NCBI GenBank assembly: GCA_050084985.1
Contig: JBITNC010000001.1
Location: 65,720,001-65,784,000, forward strand
Direction of reading: 5' to 3'
DNA length: 64,000 nt
From: Nageia nagi
Taxonomy: Eukaryota > Pinophyta
This document shows, piece by piece, positions 1 through 10,602 of this stretch (position 1 is the stretch's first letter; each line of letters opens with the position of its first letter). The notes under the pieces are model-generated. The model had not been told where the DNA came from and made no database searches. It worked only from the letters and a program-made list of their open reading frames with translations. Both the position numbers and the translations under genes were made by a program.

Positions 1-307
1 TTGGATAAAAGGCTGATCTAAAGAAGGATTTTAGCCTATAAATTGAAGGCTCTCTCTTTGTGATTACACATCGATTGTAGAGTAAAATTATGCTATAGGA
101 TAGTGGTTAGGAACAAAAGAGTAAAAGGATTGTAAGAGAGTTGTATTTGTGATCGAAGTAAAGATCTAGTTAGTGGATGTACTCTTAGTTGGAGGAACCA
201 CTTACATCTTGTGTTGTGAGATTGCTTATGAGTTTGTTAGATGTAATTGTGAGCTTTCATGTGATCTTGGTTGATTAAAAATTATCTTGTTAGTGTTAGT
301 TTCTTCA
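1..307 (+). repeat. 5' LTR of Copia A, 3' part
   Basis: It ends in TTCTTCA at 307, immediately before the primer-binding site. It aligns with 58476-58783 (B 5' LTR) at roughly 95% by eye, and with the A 3' LTR (about 9160-9469) at roughly 89%. This reversal of the expected relation is used below as evidence for DNA duplication. A TATA box, CTATAAATT, lies at 36-44. Confidence 0.88.
36..44 (+). promoter_or_regulatory. TATA box in Copia A 5' LTR
   Basis: CTATAAATT here corresponds to CTATAAATAG in the other LTRs of this family (9199-9208, 16475-16484, 58511-58520). Position in the LTR and conservation across all four copies support a core promoter. Confidence 0.6.
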
Positions 308-1401
308 AATTGATATCAGAGCTTGGTGAGGAAGCTCTTCTTCTTGGTGTGGTTGAAGGTATTCAACTTGGAGATCTTAAACCTACTCTTCATTGTGAAG
401 TAAAACTAAGAGAAGGTATAACCCCTTTCATATAATATCCTTTTTTTTGGCTTATTTTAACTAATGACACTAACACATATTGAATTATGTGTTAGTTTTT
501 TTTATTATTTGCAAAATATGGCTAATTTTTTTTACTAACTTCTAGTGAGCATGTTATTATTTTTTTTTAAAGAAGGTTAGTATATAGAAATAGAAATATT
601 ATGAGCCATTTATTAAAAAGGGTGTATTTTAAAAAATATATAAATATATAATGAGAAATTTTGTTCTTTTACACAAAGTTTGATGAGAGCAATAATTTTT
701 TTTTGCTATAAAATAAGCTATTATAAGCATTGTAATTAAAATATGCTATTGCAATTTACAATATTTTTTACAAAGCTGATAAGAACTTAGATTTAAAAAA
801 AAAAGTTTCCTTTTGAGAAACAATAGTGGTTTAATTTCTCAATCTCCTTTCTCCACCTTCCAATGACGAACACCTCCCAATGGAAGATTCACTAAGGCCT
901 CCTCACAGGATTGTAAGAGAGTTGTATTTGTGATCGAAGTAAAGATCTAGTTAGTGGATGTACTCTTAGTTGGAGGAACCACTTACATCTTGTGTTGTGA
1001 GATTTCTTTATGAGTTTGTTAGATGTAATTGTGAGCTTTCATGTGATCTTGGTTGATTAAAAATTATCTTGTTAGTGTTAGTTTCTTCAAATTGATATCA
1101 GAGCTTGGTGAGGAAGCTCTTCTTATTGGTGTGGTTGAAGGTATTCAACTTGGAGATCTTGAACCTACTCTTCATTGTGAAGTAAAACTAAGAGAAGGTA
1201 TAACCCCTTTCATATAATCTCCTTTTTTTTGGCTTATTTTAACTAATGACACTAACACATATTGAATTATGTGTTTGTTTTACTAACAAAATATGGCTAA
1301 TTTGTTTTACTAACTTCTAGTGAGCATGTTATTATTTTTTTTAAAAGGAGGTTAGTATATAGAAATAGCAATATTATAAGCCATTTATTAAAAAGGGTGT
1401 A

Positions 1402-1442
<41 letters not shown>

Positions 1443-1697
1443 GAGAATTTTTGTTCTTTTACACAAAGTTTGATGAGAGAAATAATTTTTTTTGCTATAA
1501 AATAAGCTATTATAAGCATTGTAATTAAAATATGCTATTACAATTTGCAATATTTTTTACAAAGCTGATAAGAACTTGGATTTAAAAAAAAAGTTTTCTT
1601 TTGAGAAATGGTAGTGGTTTAATTTCTCAATCTCCTTTCTCCACCTCCCAACAATGAACACCTCCCAATGGAAGATTCACTGAGGCCTCCTCACAGG
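127..1697 (+). repeat. 781-bp tandem duplication across LTR end, primer site and leader
   Basis: The sequence starting at 127 (GGATTGTAAGAGAG) restarts at 908. Unit 1 (127-907) and unit 2 (908-1697) both contain the last ~180 bp of the LTR, the primer site and the first ~600 bp of the leader, each ending in GGCCTCCTCACAGG. Paralogue B has only one copy at 58602-59390, so the duplication is specific to A or was lost in B. Confidence 0.9.
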
Positions 1698-4440
1698 TTG
1701 CCTTCCCACCTCCATTATGGATTTCCTCTCATGTTCTTTTCTCTACCTCTATTCTAACCATGCAACCCTCATAGCTTATTCTTTGCCCTCCTAGCTCGAC
1801 CCTCACCCTGTTGCTCATGACCTCCTTCCACCCTCCATGATCCTTCTACTCGTAGCCTTTTTTTAGGGGAAGGTGTCTGATTAGCATCATTGGTTTCTAA
1901 TTTTTGGGCTCCTGGATAGAGAGGGACCTTATGCCCATGTTTTGAACCTACTAGTTGATTTTCTCTCTCCTATGCATGACCATAATGGTGCTCTCTACCT
2001 CTCCAAAGGGCCTCTCCCTTGCTTTACCATGTGGTCTCTCATCTCTAACTGTCACTTTCTCCACTTGCATGATTTTTTTATTGCTCATATTGACCTCTAC
2101 CCTTGACTTGGTCTCCTCCCTTATAACATTTTTTTTACATCTCAACCAATAACTAGCCTGGCATAGCTCTACTCATAGTAGGTGGCCCAAATCAAATGAT
2201 GCCAGAACCTCCCTTCCTAGCTTTGCATGATCCTCTTCCTAGGCCCTTACGACCTCTCCATGCCTTTGTCCAATGTTGCATCAATTGCATAATCCCTTCC
2301 TCCACCTCTATAGGGTCCTCTTTTCGTGCCTCACCTCCTCTAATAGAGCACTCAACTTTGAATTAGTACTACTTAGCATAAATGTCTAATAGAGCACTCA
2401 TGACAACAACATTTGAGTGAAAACCCTTCTTGCACTTCTCCTTGCAGCACACTTTGGCCCTCATGACCTCTCTCCCTCATTGTGCATGCTAAGCCACATG
2501 CCTCCTCTTAGTGGCATGTTGTCCTCCCTTATAGCCAAAACTCATGATCAACCTTGCAAGTTGTCTCCCTCTGTTAGGCCTTCATGGTTGACCTCACGCT
2601 TAGCTCCTCTCAACCACTCATGTGCTTTTCAAAAAGAGGGGGGTTAGTTTTTTAACCTTTAACTTTTCTTTTAGAACACTCATTTTTTTTAAATATCCAT
2701 TAATGCCTTATCCCTCTAAGTAAGTAAAAGATCTATGGATATTCATACGTATTCTTCTCCTTTAATGGATGCCATATTTTTTTTTTGACTTAGAGTGAAG
2801 TAAGGGCAAACTCTAAACTTTAAATATCTTACAAGTAGATAAGTAATCTTCTTTTCAACATTCAATGCTTTAGTTAATAAATCATTACTTGAGAAATAGA
2901 GGATCATTACTTGTCTAGTTGCTTTTTTTAGTACCCCTTAAAAGCAATTTTTTTTAGATATTTTGTTAAGCAAAAATGGAGGAAAATCTACATTGGTAAG
3001 TATGGCAATTTTTTAGGCAAAATGTTTAAGGTATGAACTTGGCATTTCTTAAGTTACTAAGCATATGATTTTTTTTTCTTTAAGATCAACTTTAAGTAAA
3101 AAGGGGGAATTTGTAATTTGTATGAATTTTTTTTATTACTTAAATTTTAAAAAATGATGCTTACTTGATTATTAGAGCTTAAAATGCTTAGTACTTAAGT
3201 TTTAAGTAAAATGATGCATGCTTCCTACTTGTTTTTAAGTTAAAAAGTACATATCTTTTATCACGTATTTTTACTTAACTTTTAAATGATGCATGCTTAA
3301 GATTACTACTTATGCTTATTACTCAAAAAATTTAAATTAATGGTACATGCTTAGTACTTAACATTTAAATAATGCATGCTTAAGATTAGTACTTATGCTT
3401 ATTACTTAAAAATTTTAAGTTAATAAATGCATGCTTAGTACGTAATTTTTAAGTTAATTTTGCATGTTTAGGATTTAATTCCTTAATTTAAAAGATGCAT
3501 GTTGAGTATTTATCCTTCATGCAAAGATAACTTATGCAAATGTTTAAAATTAATACATGCTTACGCTTAAGTATTTATTATTTTTTTGTAAAATTAACTT
3601 GTTCAAAATTAAGATTAATGTAAAGATGTCATTTAGGGGTTGGTAAACAAAACCCATTTGACACTTAGGTTTCAAATTATTGAATGGATAATGTTTTACT
3701 TATGCTTTTTTATTTCATATTTTCCATGTTGGTTTATTTTCTTATGCAAACAAAAATATAAATATTGAAATGAGCAACCCCCTAAAATAAATACATCTAC
3801 ATGTACATTCCACAACATAACTTGTTTGGGGAGCCATGAGATGAGGACAAACAGATTGAAGCCTTAAAGTTTGACAATCCAAGTGGTGAAAAGTTTGTAC
3901 TTCTCAATTGCCCTTAAGTCCTTTGTTAGTCTGAACATAACTCTATTAGGTGGATAGGTATGTGTGTAATGATACCACATATCTGCATGTCCATTTAAGG
4001 ATTATCCTGATAACCTAAGAGGATAACTTGAAACCTAATCAAGATTAATAAGATAGCCAATCCAATAAATATTGAAACTTTAAAAAATATCTAGTACTTC
4101 TCCTTGTGAGAGTATATTGCTATTCAAAGGGAATTGGTTGAGAATTGGTAGGACCTAAGCTCCTCTTGTGTGGGCATCCAGGTGAAGGCCTAATTTTAGA
4201 AAAGAAAATAAACATCAACAATATCATTCTACATCTACGGTTCTTGATATGAGATATGTATTTGGGTACATAGGTTATTATTTGAATTGTAAAACATTTG
4301 CACTTGTGAATCAAATCAAGTATGTATTTAGTATTAAATGTAACATGTATTATTTGCTAGGTTAAACTTAACATTTAATATTATTTATTGAAACCACATC
4401 CTTATTATTTCACATTCTTGTGTAGAAAATAGAAGAATCC
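308..4440 (+). other. Long untranslated leader of Copia A
   Basis: About 3.35 kb (not counting the tandem duplication) separates the primer site from gag, which is very long for a Copia element. Sub-blocks: poly-T and a (TA)n tract at 1405-1440; a C/T-rich block about 1690-2660; and an AT block about 3110-3600 of degenerate repeats built on TACTTAA, TTTTAAGT and ATGCATGCTTA words. Short frames here have no recognisable domain. The same leader occurs in B (58784-62130) and, with a different central block, in F (16758-19960). Confidence 0.6.
311..324 (+). other. Primer-binding site of Copia A (tRNA-iMet type)
   Basis: TGATATCAGAGCTT lies three bases after the LTR end and matches the canonical Copia primer site TGGTATCAGAGC with one change. 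A duplicate site is present at about 1093 because of the 781-bp tandem duplication. Confidence 0.75.
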
Positions 4441-5400
4441 TTTTCATCCAAACACATTCTTGATGGTTCTAGCTATGGAATTTGAAAACATTGAATGAGA
4501 GTTGAATTATAGGTAAGAAAGTTTTTGCAAATAATAAATGAGAACCTTGTACCTCTTAGAGATGAGAAGGCACTTGAAGTATACAATACAAAGAATGATT
4601 TGGCAACCTCTATGATTTACTATCTAGTTTCAGATGATATGCTCCTAATGATTTTCTCTTCAACCTCGACAAAGGAAGCATGGGATAAGCTTAAATAAAT
4701 CTATCTTGGTTCAAACTTTTCAAGAAGATTTACCATTCTTCAAAATTTGCTTCAATCTTATCAAGGGGAAGATAAAAATGTGGCTATCTACTTGAAAAAA
4801 ATCATTGCCCTAAGGATCCAACTTATTGTTTGTGGTTGCAATTGGATCAATGATGAGTTCATGGTCTTTATCATTATTCAAAACTTTTTTTCAAAGTTTG
4901 AAAACTTTGTAATTGTTATGAAAATAAGGTTTGATGATGAATAAGAAGTCTTCTCCCTTGAAGTCTTCTCCCTTGAGAACCTTTCAAGGCACCTTTTGAA
5001 GTATAAAAAAACCCTTAACAATAAGGTATTGATTTTTTCTTCTAAAGATAATAACGTTGCTCTTGAAGTAATCAAAACTCTTTTCAAGAAAAAGTTCAAC
5101 CATCAAAAGAAATCTTATTTTTCTTCCTCCAAAATTTTTGAAAAAAGAGGCAATGGTTACAATAGCAGCAAGAATAATAGAAATAATAACCTTAGCATCA
5201 AGAACAATGATAACAATAACCACTTTAAAAAAAGAGAAAGAAAAGGCAAAGTAAACAATCTATATCTTAAAAAAAAATTGATGGTAATTGTAACTATTAT
5301 GGCATTCAAGGTCACAAAGAAGTTGATTACTATAAAAAGAAAAGAGAGGAAAATAATAAAGGTAATGGAAATGTAAAGATCTATAAAGGAAAGAAGAATA
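4440..5400 (+). pseudogene. Copia A gag, degenerate
   Basis: The N-terminus reads like a Copia gag: an LDGSSYGIW-type motif at about 4461, then a middle region around LRIQLIVCGCNWINDEF (about 4810). An Asn/Lys-rich tail follows and then a zinc knuckle, NCNYYGIQGHKEVDYY (about 5287), in which the second and fourth Cys positions are Tyr. A TAA at 4696-4698 replaces a Gln codon that F still has (about 20200), and B carries the same stop. There are further stops and frame changes. Gag would form the virus-like particle; this copy cannot. Confidence 0.8.
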
Positions 5401-5449
5401 TCCATGTTAGTTTTCCTACAATGCTCTACTTCATGTCTCGCTTTTTTTC

Positions 5450-6720
5450 ATTTGAATGCATTGTTGATTCTAGTTGCACTAATCACCTATTCTTTGAAAA
5501 AGTAAATTTTAAGGAATTGGGAGTGTGTTGATTCACAAAAAGGTTCTTGAAAATGTTCTTTATATTTTTAAGTTAAGGATGAACCTTCTCTTCATGATCT
5601 AAGTTGCTAAAAAAGGGTACTTTTTTGAGTTCGACTCTCAATTTTAGTGCATTAAAAAAAGACATACCACTTTGGTTAAAGAATTTATGAAAGATAACCT
5701 CTTCATTATGGATCAAGTTCCATTAAAGATGTGTCTTGCTTCTAGTGTGTGTTCTAAAGGAAATCTTTAGCACCATCATTTAGGGCACCTTAACCACAAG
5801 ATTATTCAAGTAATAAAAAACCAAGAACTTGTGAAAGGTTTGCTTTCAATTTCTCCTTTGGTTGGTATATGCGAAAAGTGCATTCTTGGCAAGATGCATG
5901 GATAAAAGTTTAAAAAAGATAAGGTAACAAGAGCATCTCAATCTCTTCAACTTATGCATTCAAACTAAGTCACTTGAAGGAGCATATTACATCTTGACCT
6001 TCATTGATGACTTTAGTAGGATGACCTTTGGGTATCTACTTGAGCATAAAGACCAAACCTTTGAGAGTTTTAAGGTATTTAAGAACTTCGTTGAGAGTCA
6101 AACTAACCTTAAAATCAAAATTTTGATATCAAATAATGAAAGAGAATATAATAGCAATGAGTTCAATAACTATTGTGCTAACAAGAAAATCAAGAGGTAG
6201 TTTACAATTCCATACACTCTTTAATAGAATAGTGTTGTTGAAAGAAAAAATAGAACAATAATGGAGATGGATAGATGCATGTTGGGTAATTTTTTTAAAT
6301 TCTTATAGGGTGAAGCTATGAGCACTGCTATTTATACCTTTAATATATGTCCCACAAAAGTCATTCAAAGTAAAACTCCTTTTGAAGTTAGGTAAGAAAG
6401 AAAATCTAACATTTTTCGCCTTAGGGTATTTAGTTGTGAAGCATTCTCCTATATTATTTCTAAGAAAAGGAAGAAATTGAACAAAAGAGTTGAAAAATAC
6501 ATCTTTATGGGTTATGATAGTCAGTATAAAGGCTATAAGCTCTACTCTCCAACCTATAAAGCATTATTCATTTCAACAGATGTAAAGTTCAATGAACTTC
6601 CTAAAAAATTTGCTTCTAATGAGGATGTTGATGATCTAGAGGAATCTTCAGTTGCTTCTAGTTGGTTGGATATTGATGTAGATAAGTCATCTCAAGAACA
6701 AAATTTTCCAACATAAAGGG
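5450..6720 (+). pseudogene. Copia A protease and integrase, degenerate
   Basis: The protease active-site region reads IVDSSCTNH (about 5461; usual Copia form DSGC, so Gly is Ser). The GAG-preINT box reads NL*HHHLGHL at about 5762, with Trp replaced by TAG (5768-5770). The integrase core includes FIDDFSRMTFGYLLEHKDQ (about 6000) and SNNEREYNS around the catalytic Glu. A 20-bp deletion relative to F after about 5963 removes the stretch with the first catalytic Asp and shifts the frame. The C-terminal part (6477-6716) keeps the FMGYDSQYKGYKLYSP block. It is non-functional. Confidence 0.8.
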
Positions 6721-6789
6721 TAACAAAGATCATGACTTTGAACAAATTCTTAATTACCAAGATTGACAACAAGCATGAGTCTTCAACCT

Positions 6790-8300
6790 TCAAAGAAGCT
6801 TCTAAGCATAAGTGATATATGGAAGCCATGTAAGTGGAGTATGAGGTGCTTATAAAAAATAAAATTTGGGACTTAGTTTCTTATCCCAATGAAAAGAATG
6901 TGATTAGGGATAAGTAGATTTACAAGGTCAAGTTCAATTCAATTGAATATATTAAGAAATACAAGGTAAGGTTAGTAGCTAAAGGTTTTGCTTAGAAATA
7001 TAATGTAAATTATGAAAAAATATTTCCTCTCATGGTAAAGATGCCTAATATGAGAGTTATCTTTGTTCTTTCTTTAGCTCAAATATGTAAATTGTTTTAA
7101 CTTGAATTCAAGAGTGCACTTCTCAATGGTGAATTAGATGTAAAAATCTTCATGAATCAACCAAAAAGTTTTATTATGAAAGGTAAAGAGTCCTTTGTGT
7201 GCAGGCTAAAGAAGTCATTGTATGGACATAAATAAGCACCTTGAGCTTGGTATAGAAAGATTTTAGGGTACTTTTTAGATATTAGATTCTTCAAGTGTTT
7301 TTTTGACTTCGATCTATATGTGCTCAATCAAATAAAATACATGGTCTTGATTCTCTTTTATGTGGATGATCTTTTGATTACTAAGAACAATGATAAAATC
7401 ATTTAAGAGTACATATCCAAACTTAAGGTAATGTTTGAAATGATTGATCTTAGTCTCTTACACTACTATCTTGGAATGCAAGTGTATCAATACAAGGATT
7501 GTACTTACCTTAGTTAATCTAAGTATATATCATATATCTTACAAAATTTTGGAATGGAGAAGTGTAGATATGCTGTAATCCCAGTCTCTCTTGGAATCAT
7601 TATTTCTCTAAACTCCAACTCTTAGTTAGCTAATGCTACAGCTTATAGGTAATTAATTGATAGTCTTTTGTATTTGACTATATCCAGATTAGATATTACC
7701 TTTGTAATGAATATGATAACATGATTCATACAGAAACCATATGTTGAGCACCTCAATGCTATTAAGAAAATCTTGAGGTATGTTGTAAGGACTATGAATC
7801 TTGCTCTCAAGTATTTCAAATTGCTCTTATTTGTTTTCTTTGGATTCTTAGATTCTGACTATGGGGGAGATAGAGATGATAGAAATTCAACCTTTATGTA
7901 TGTGTTTATCATTAGTCTAGGTGCTATCTCTTAGGCTTCTAATAAGCAACCTACTATTTCTCTTTCTATTATAGAAGTTGAATATTGTACCATGTCTATT
8001 GCAACCTAAGAAATCATTTGGCTAAGGCATCTTGTAAAAATAATTGGGTATGAACAAGGTGGCTCATCTTTGATTTTTTCAAATAATTAATTGCTTATTT
8101 CTTTGGCTAAGAATCCTATATTCCATTGAAGAACAAAACATGTGAAAATCCATACCTATTTTATCAAGCAGAAGGTTCTTAATGGCACCATACACCTGGA
8201 GTATTGTCCATCCACCTTGAATTTTGTTGATTTATCCACCAAGTTCCTCTTGAAAGCTCATTTTTGTAAGCTTAAAGATGCTATCAGGTTAGTGTAGTTT
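6790..8300 (+). pseudogene. Copia A reverse transcriptase and RNase H, degenerate
   Basis: RT motifs are readable in spite of stops: KVRLVAKGFA (about 6960), LKKSLYGHK*AP*AWY (about 7205; the usual Gln codons are stops) and the catalytic FYVDDLL at about 7357-7377. RNase H follows: SDYGGDRDDRNSTFMY (about 7855), the SIIEVEYCTM block (about 7965) and an RTKHVKIHTYFI block (about 8131). Many in-frame TAA/TAG codons replace Gln or Trp. F lost this entire region, and in B it lies beyond the window. Confidence 0.82.
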
Positions 8301-8305
8301 CCCTT

Positions 8306-8314
8306 AAGGGGGAG
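8306..8314 (+). other. Polypurine tract of Copia A
   Basis: AAGGGGGAG follows the RNase H remnant and is the usual plus-strand primer type in plant Copia elements. It is about 670 bp from the LTR, so a second, less obvious tract nearer 8983 may be the one used. Confidence 0.5.
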
Positions 8315-8469
8315 TGAAGTTTGAATTCTTGTGTTGAATTAATGTTTGTGATGACAACTTTACCTCTAGAAGAAGTTTCTGCTATATAAAGTTGATTTTG
8401 TTGTACACCTTCTTGGTAAGTTCGCTCTGCATGAGGAACTTGTTGTACAAATTGGCCAATCTTACACTA

Positions 8470-8660
8470 TTTAATTATTCATATGTGAGGAACTCTTATA
8501 TGTCTTTTGGCATTGTTCAATTATTCATATATGAGGAACTCATATGTGCATACTTTATTTTTGATCAATCTAGCACTGTTCAATTATCCATGTGTGAAGA
8601 ACTCTTATGTGTCTTTTGGCACTGTTCAATTATCCATATGTGAGGAACTCATATGTGCAT
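8470..8660 (+). repeat. Tandem repeat between pol and 3' LTR of Copia A
   Basis: A unit of about 109 bp is present twice (starts near 8470 and 8579). Each copy contains two related halves built on TTCAATTATCCATATGTGAG and GAACTC. It lies in the untranslated tail (8315-8982), where no coding potential is visible. Confidence 0.7.
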
Positions 8661-8982
8661 GCTCTATTTTGTAATGATGATCAACACATGTTTTATATAC
8701 AGCAAGTGACTATAAGTTTTTGGCATGGCATCTTCATGATGACTTATAGTGCACCATTGATTAGTTCATGATGGCATTTGTGTGATTCATCTATATTTGT
8801 TGATATGAATATAATGCATCTAACTAATCTTTCTATTTGAATTGCTTATCACTTGCAGGTTCTTTTGAGATTGCAGGTTACTTACCTTAGGCATGCAAGC
8901 TCTTGGAGACTCTTCATGACTTCTAGTTGGATGACTACTTCATGTACATTGAAATTGATTATGGTTAATGATTGAAGCCGAT

Positions 8983-9469
8983 TGTAGTTAATGCATTATT
9001 GTAAAGGTTTGTATTAAATCTTCTATGTAAGTTCACTAATACTTAAGGGTATCATTTTATACCTTAAGTATTTAAATGAATATGATAATGTAACTTGTCT
9101 TACACTCCATGTCATGAGCATGCCCCTTAGGTAAAAGGATGTGCATGTCATGCTTTTGTACATTGGATAAAAAGGTGATCCAAAGAGGGATTTTAGCCTA
9201 TAAATAGAAGGCTCCCTCTTTGTGATTACACACCAGTTGTGGAGTAAAGTTATACTATCAGATAGTGGTTAGAAGAAAAGAGTAAGAGGATTGTAATAGA
9301 GTTGTATTTATGATCGAAGTAAAGATCTAGTTAGTGGATATACTCTTAGTTGGAAGATCCACTGACATCTTATGTTGTGAGATTGCTTTATGAGTTATTT
9401 AGATGTAATAGTGAACTTTCATGTAATCTTGGTTGATTAAGAATTATCTTGTTAGTGTTAGTTTCTTCA
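8983..9469 (+). repeat. 3' LTR of Copia A
   Basis: It aligns with the complete LTRs at 58291-58783 and 16255-16757 from about GCATTATTGTAAAGG onward and ends in TTCTTCA. The first ~20 bases are diverged, so the left edge is approximate. A TATA box CTATAAATAG is at 9199-9208. Confidence 0.85.
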
Positions 9470-10007
9470 CTAGGACCCACTTATTTTCATTGAAAACTAT
9501 GACATCATCTTCTAAAATCACTGGCCATTATTAATATTTTTCAAAAGTAGAACTCTGAATGTGTACAAGTTTTGGACATTTATGCCAACAATTCTTAGAG
9601 ACTCTAAGGAAATAAATATGATTTCAAGAACTTTTACATACATGAATTTTTATGTTTACTAGAGAAGATGGCATGATTCTCGAGCACTCTTAACTCTTGA
9701 TCACTAAAGAATAAAAGAATATAAAATTGACACAAGTCTTATTGACATAACTCTTAGGTATCCTTATTCACATAATCCTTGAGTACTACTAAAAAAATGA
9801 CTCCTGACACACTAGAAAAAATAAATGAGAAGAGGGAGAATTTATAATGAAATAATACAAAATTTTATAACTTGTGAAGACTTTAAAATAATAATATCCT
9901 CTTGAGTATTCTTATATACATAGCTCTTGGGTAATAAAGAATGAAATAATAAAAAATAAAAATAATAGAATTACCCTAATTTTTGAGTGTTATTCTAAAG
10001 AAATATA
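9470..10007 (-). repeat. Left (3') LTR remnant of element D
   Basis: It aligns with 24728-25264, the end of the right LTR, from GGACCCACTTATTTTCAT to the shared TTAGTGTTATTCT-like terminus. The rest of this LTR lies left of Copia A, outside the window. Confidence 0.85.
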
Positions 10008-10602
10008 ATCTTCTAGTGGCTCTTGGGGTCTCTACCTATTGGAGAATAAAACTCGTCAACTACTACTCCTAAAGGCTTCCTTAGAAGTAGATTTGGCTGT
10101 AGTCTCAATTGCTAACATCATGTCTAGTAGGAGGAATACTTGCATCCTTTTATTTAGTCACTCAGATCTTTATAATCAGCTTATGATAGGATGAGGGATG
10201 CCTTAATATTCTCTATGTATGCTCTAAAACCCTTCCAAGACACTATTTACCTTTCTAACATGTAAAAATTTTATAATGGATTCTTGAGCCAACTCTTTTA
10301 TTGTTGTAGATCTGAGATTTGTATCTCAGAAAAAGATTGTTTTAAAAATTGAATGGTATTGGCTACCCAATTGGTATCACTACCCTGTACATTTTTCTCT
10401 TCTTATAATTTAGGATTTTTTATTTCAATTAAAGAATTTGTTAATAAATCCTAACTCTATTATGAGCTAGTTTTTATTTATGTCTATGTTGAATACTAAA
10501 CTTCAGAGTTTGCAAATCTCTTGGATTCTTTTCTGATATGACTATTTTGGCTTGGAAAGAGACTATAGCAAACTCTTTTTCAATCAAAATACTCAATTAG
10601 AC

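Larger units (their letters stand above)
1..9469 (+). mobile_element. Copia LTR retrotransposon A (left end outside window)
   Basis: A Ty1/copia-type element, shown by an LTR followed by a primer site resembling the tRNA-iMet complement, then gag, protease, integrase, RT and RNase H remnants in Copia order, a polypurine tract (8306-8314) and a 3' LTR ending at 9469. The window opens about 185 bases into the 5' LTR, judged against the complete 5' LTR of copy B. The element sits in the left LTR of element D: the base after its 3' LTR (9470) resumes D LTR sequence matching 24728 onward. The right target duplication would be CTAGG (9470-9474); the left copy is outside the window. All reading frames are broken. 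Element B (58291-64000) is a close paralogue. Confidence 0.9.

Noticed and set aside
1951-2152. Short frames on both strands around 1951-2152, repeated at 59630-59830
   Set aside because: They are in the Copia leader, overlap each other on opposite strands and share no recognisable domain; conservation between A and B is due to DNA duplication.
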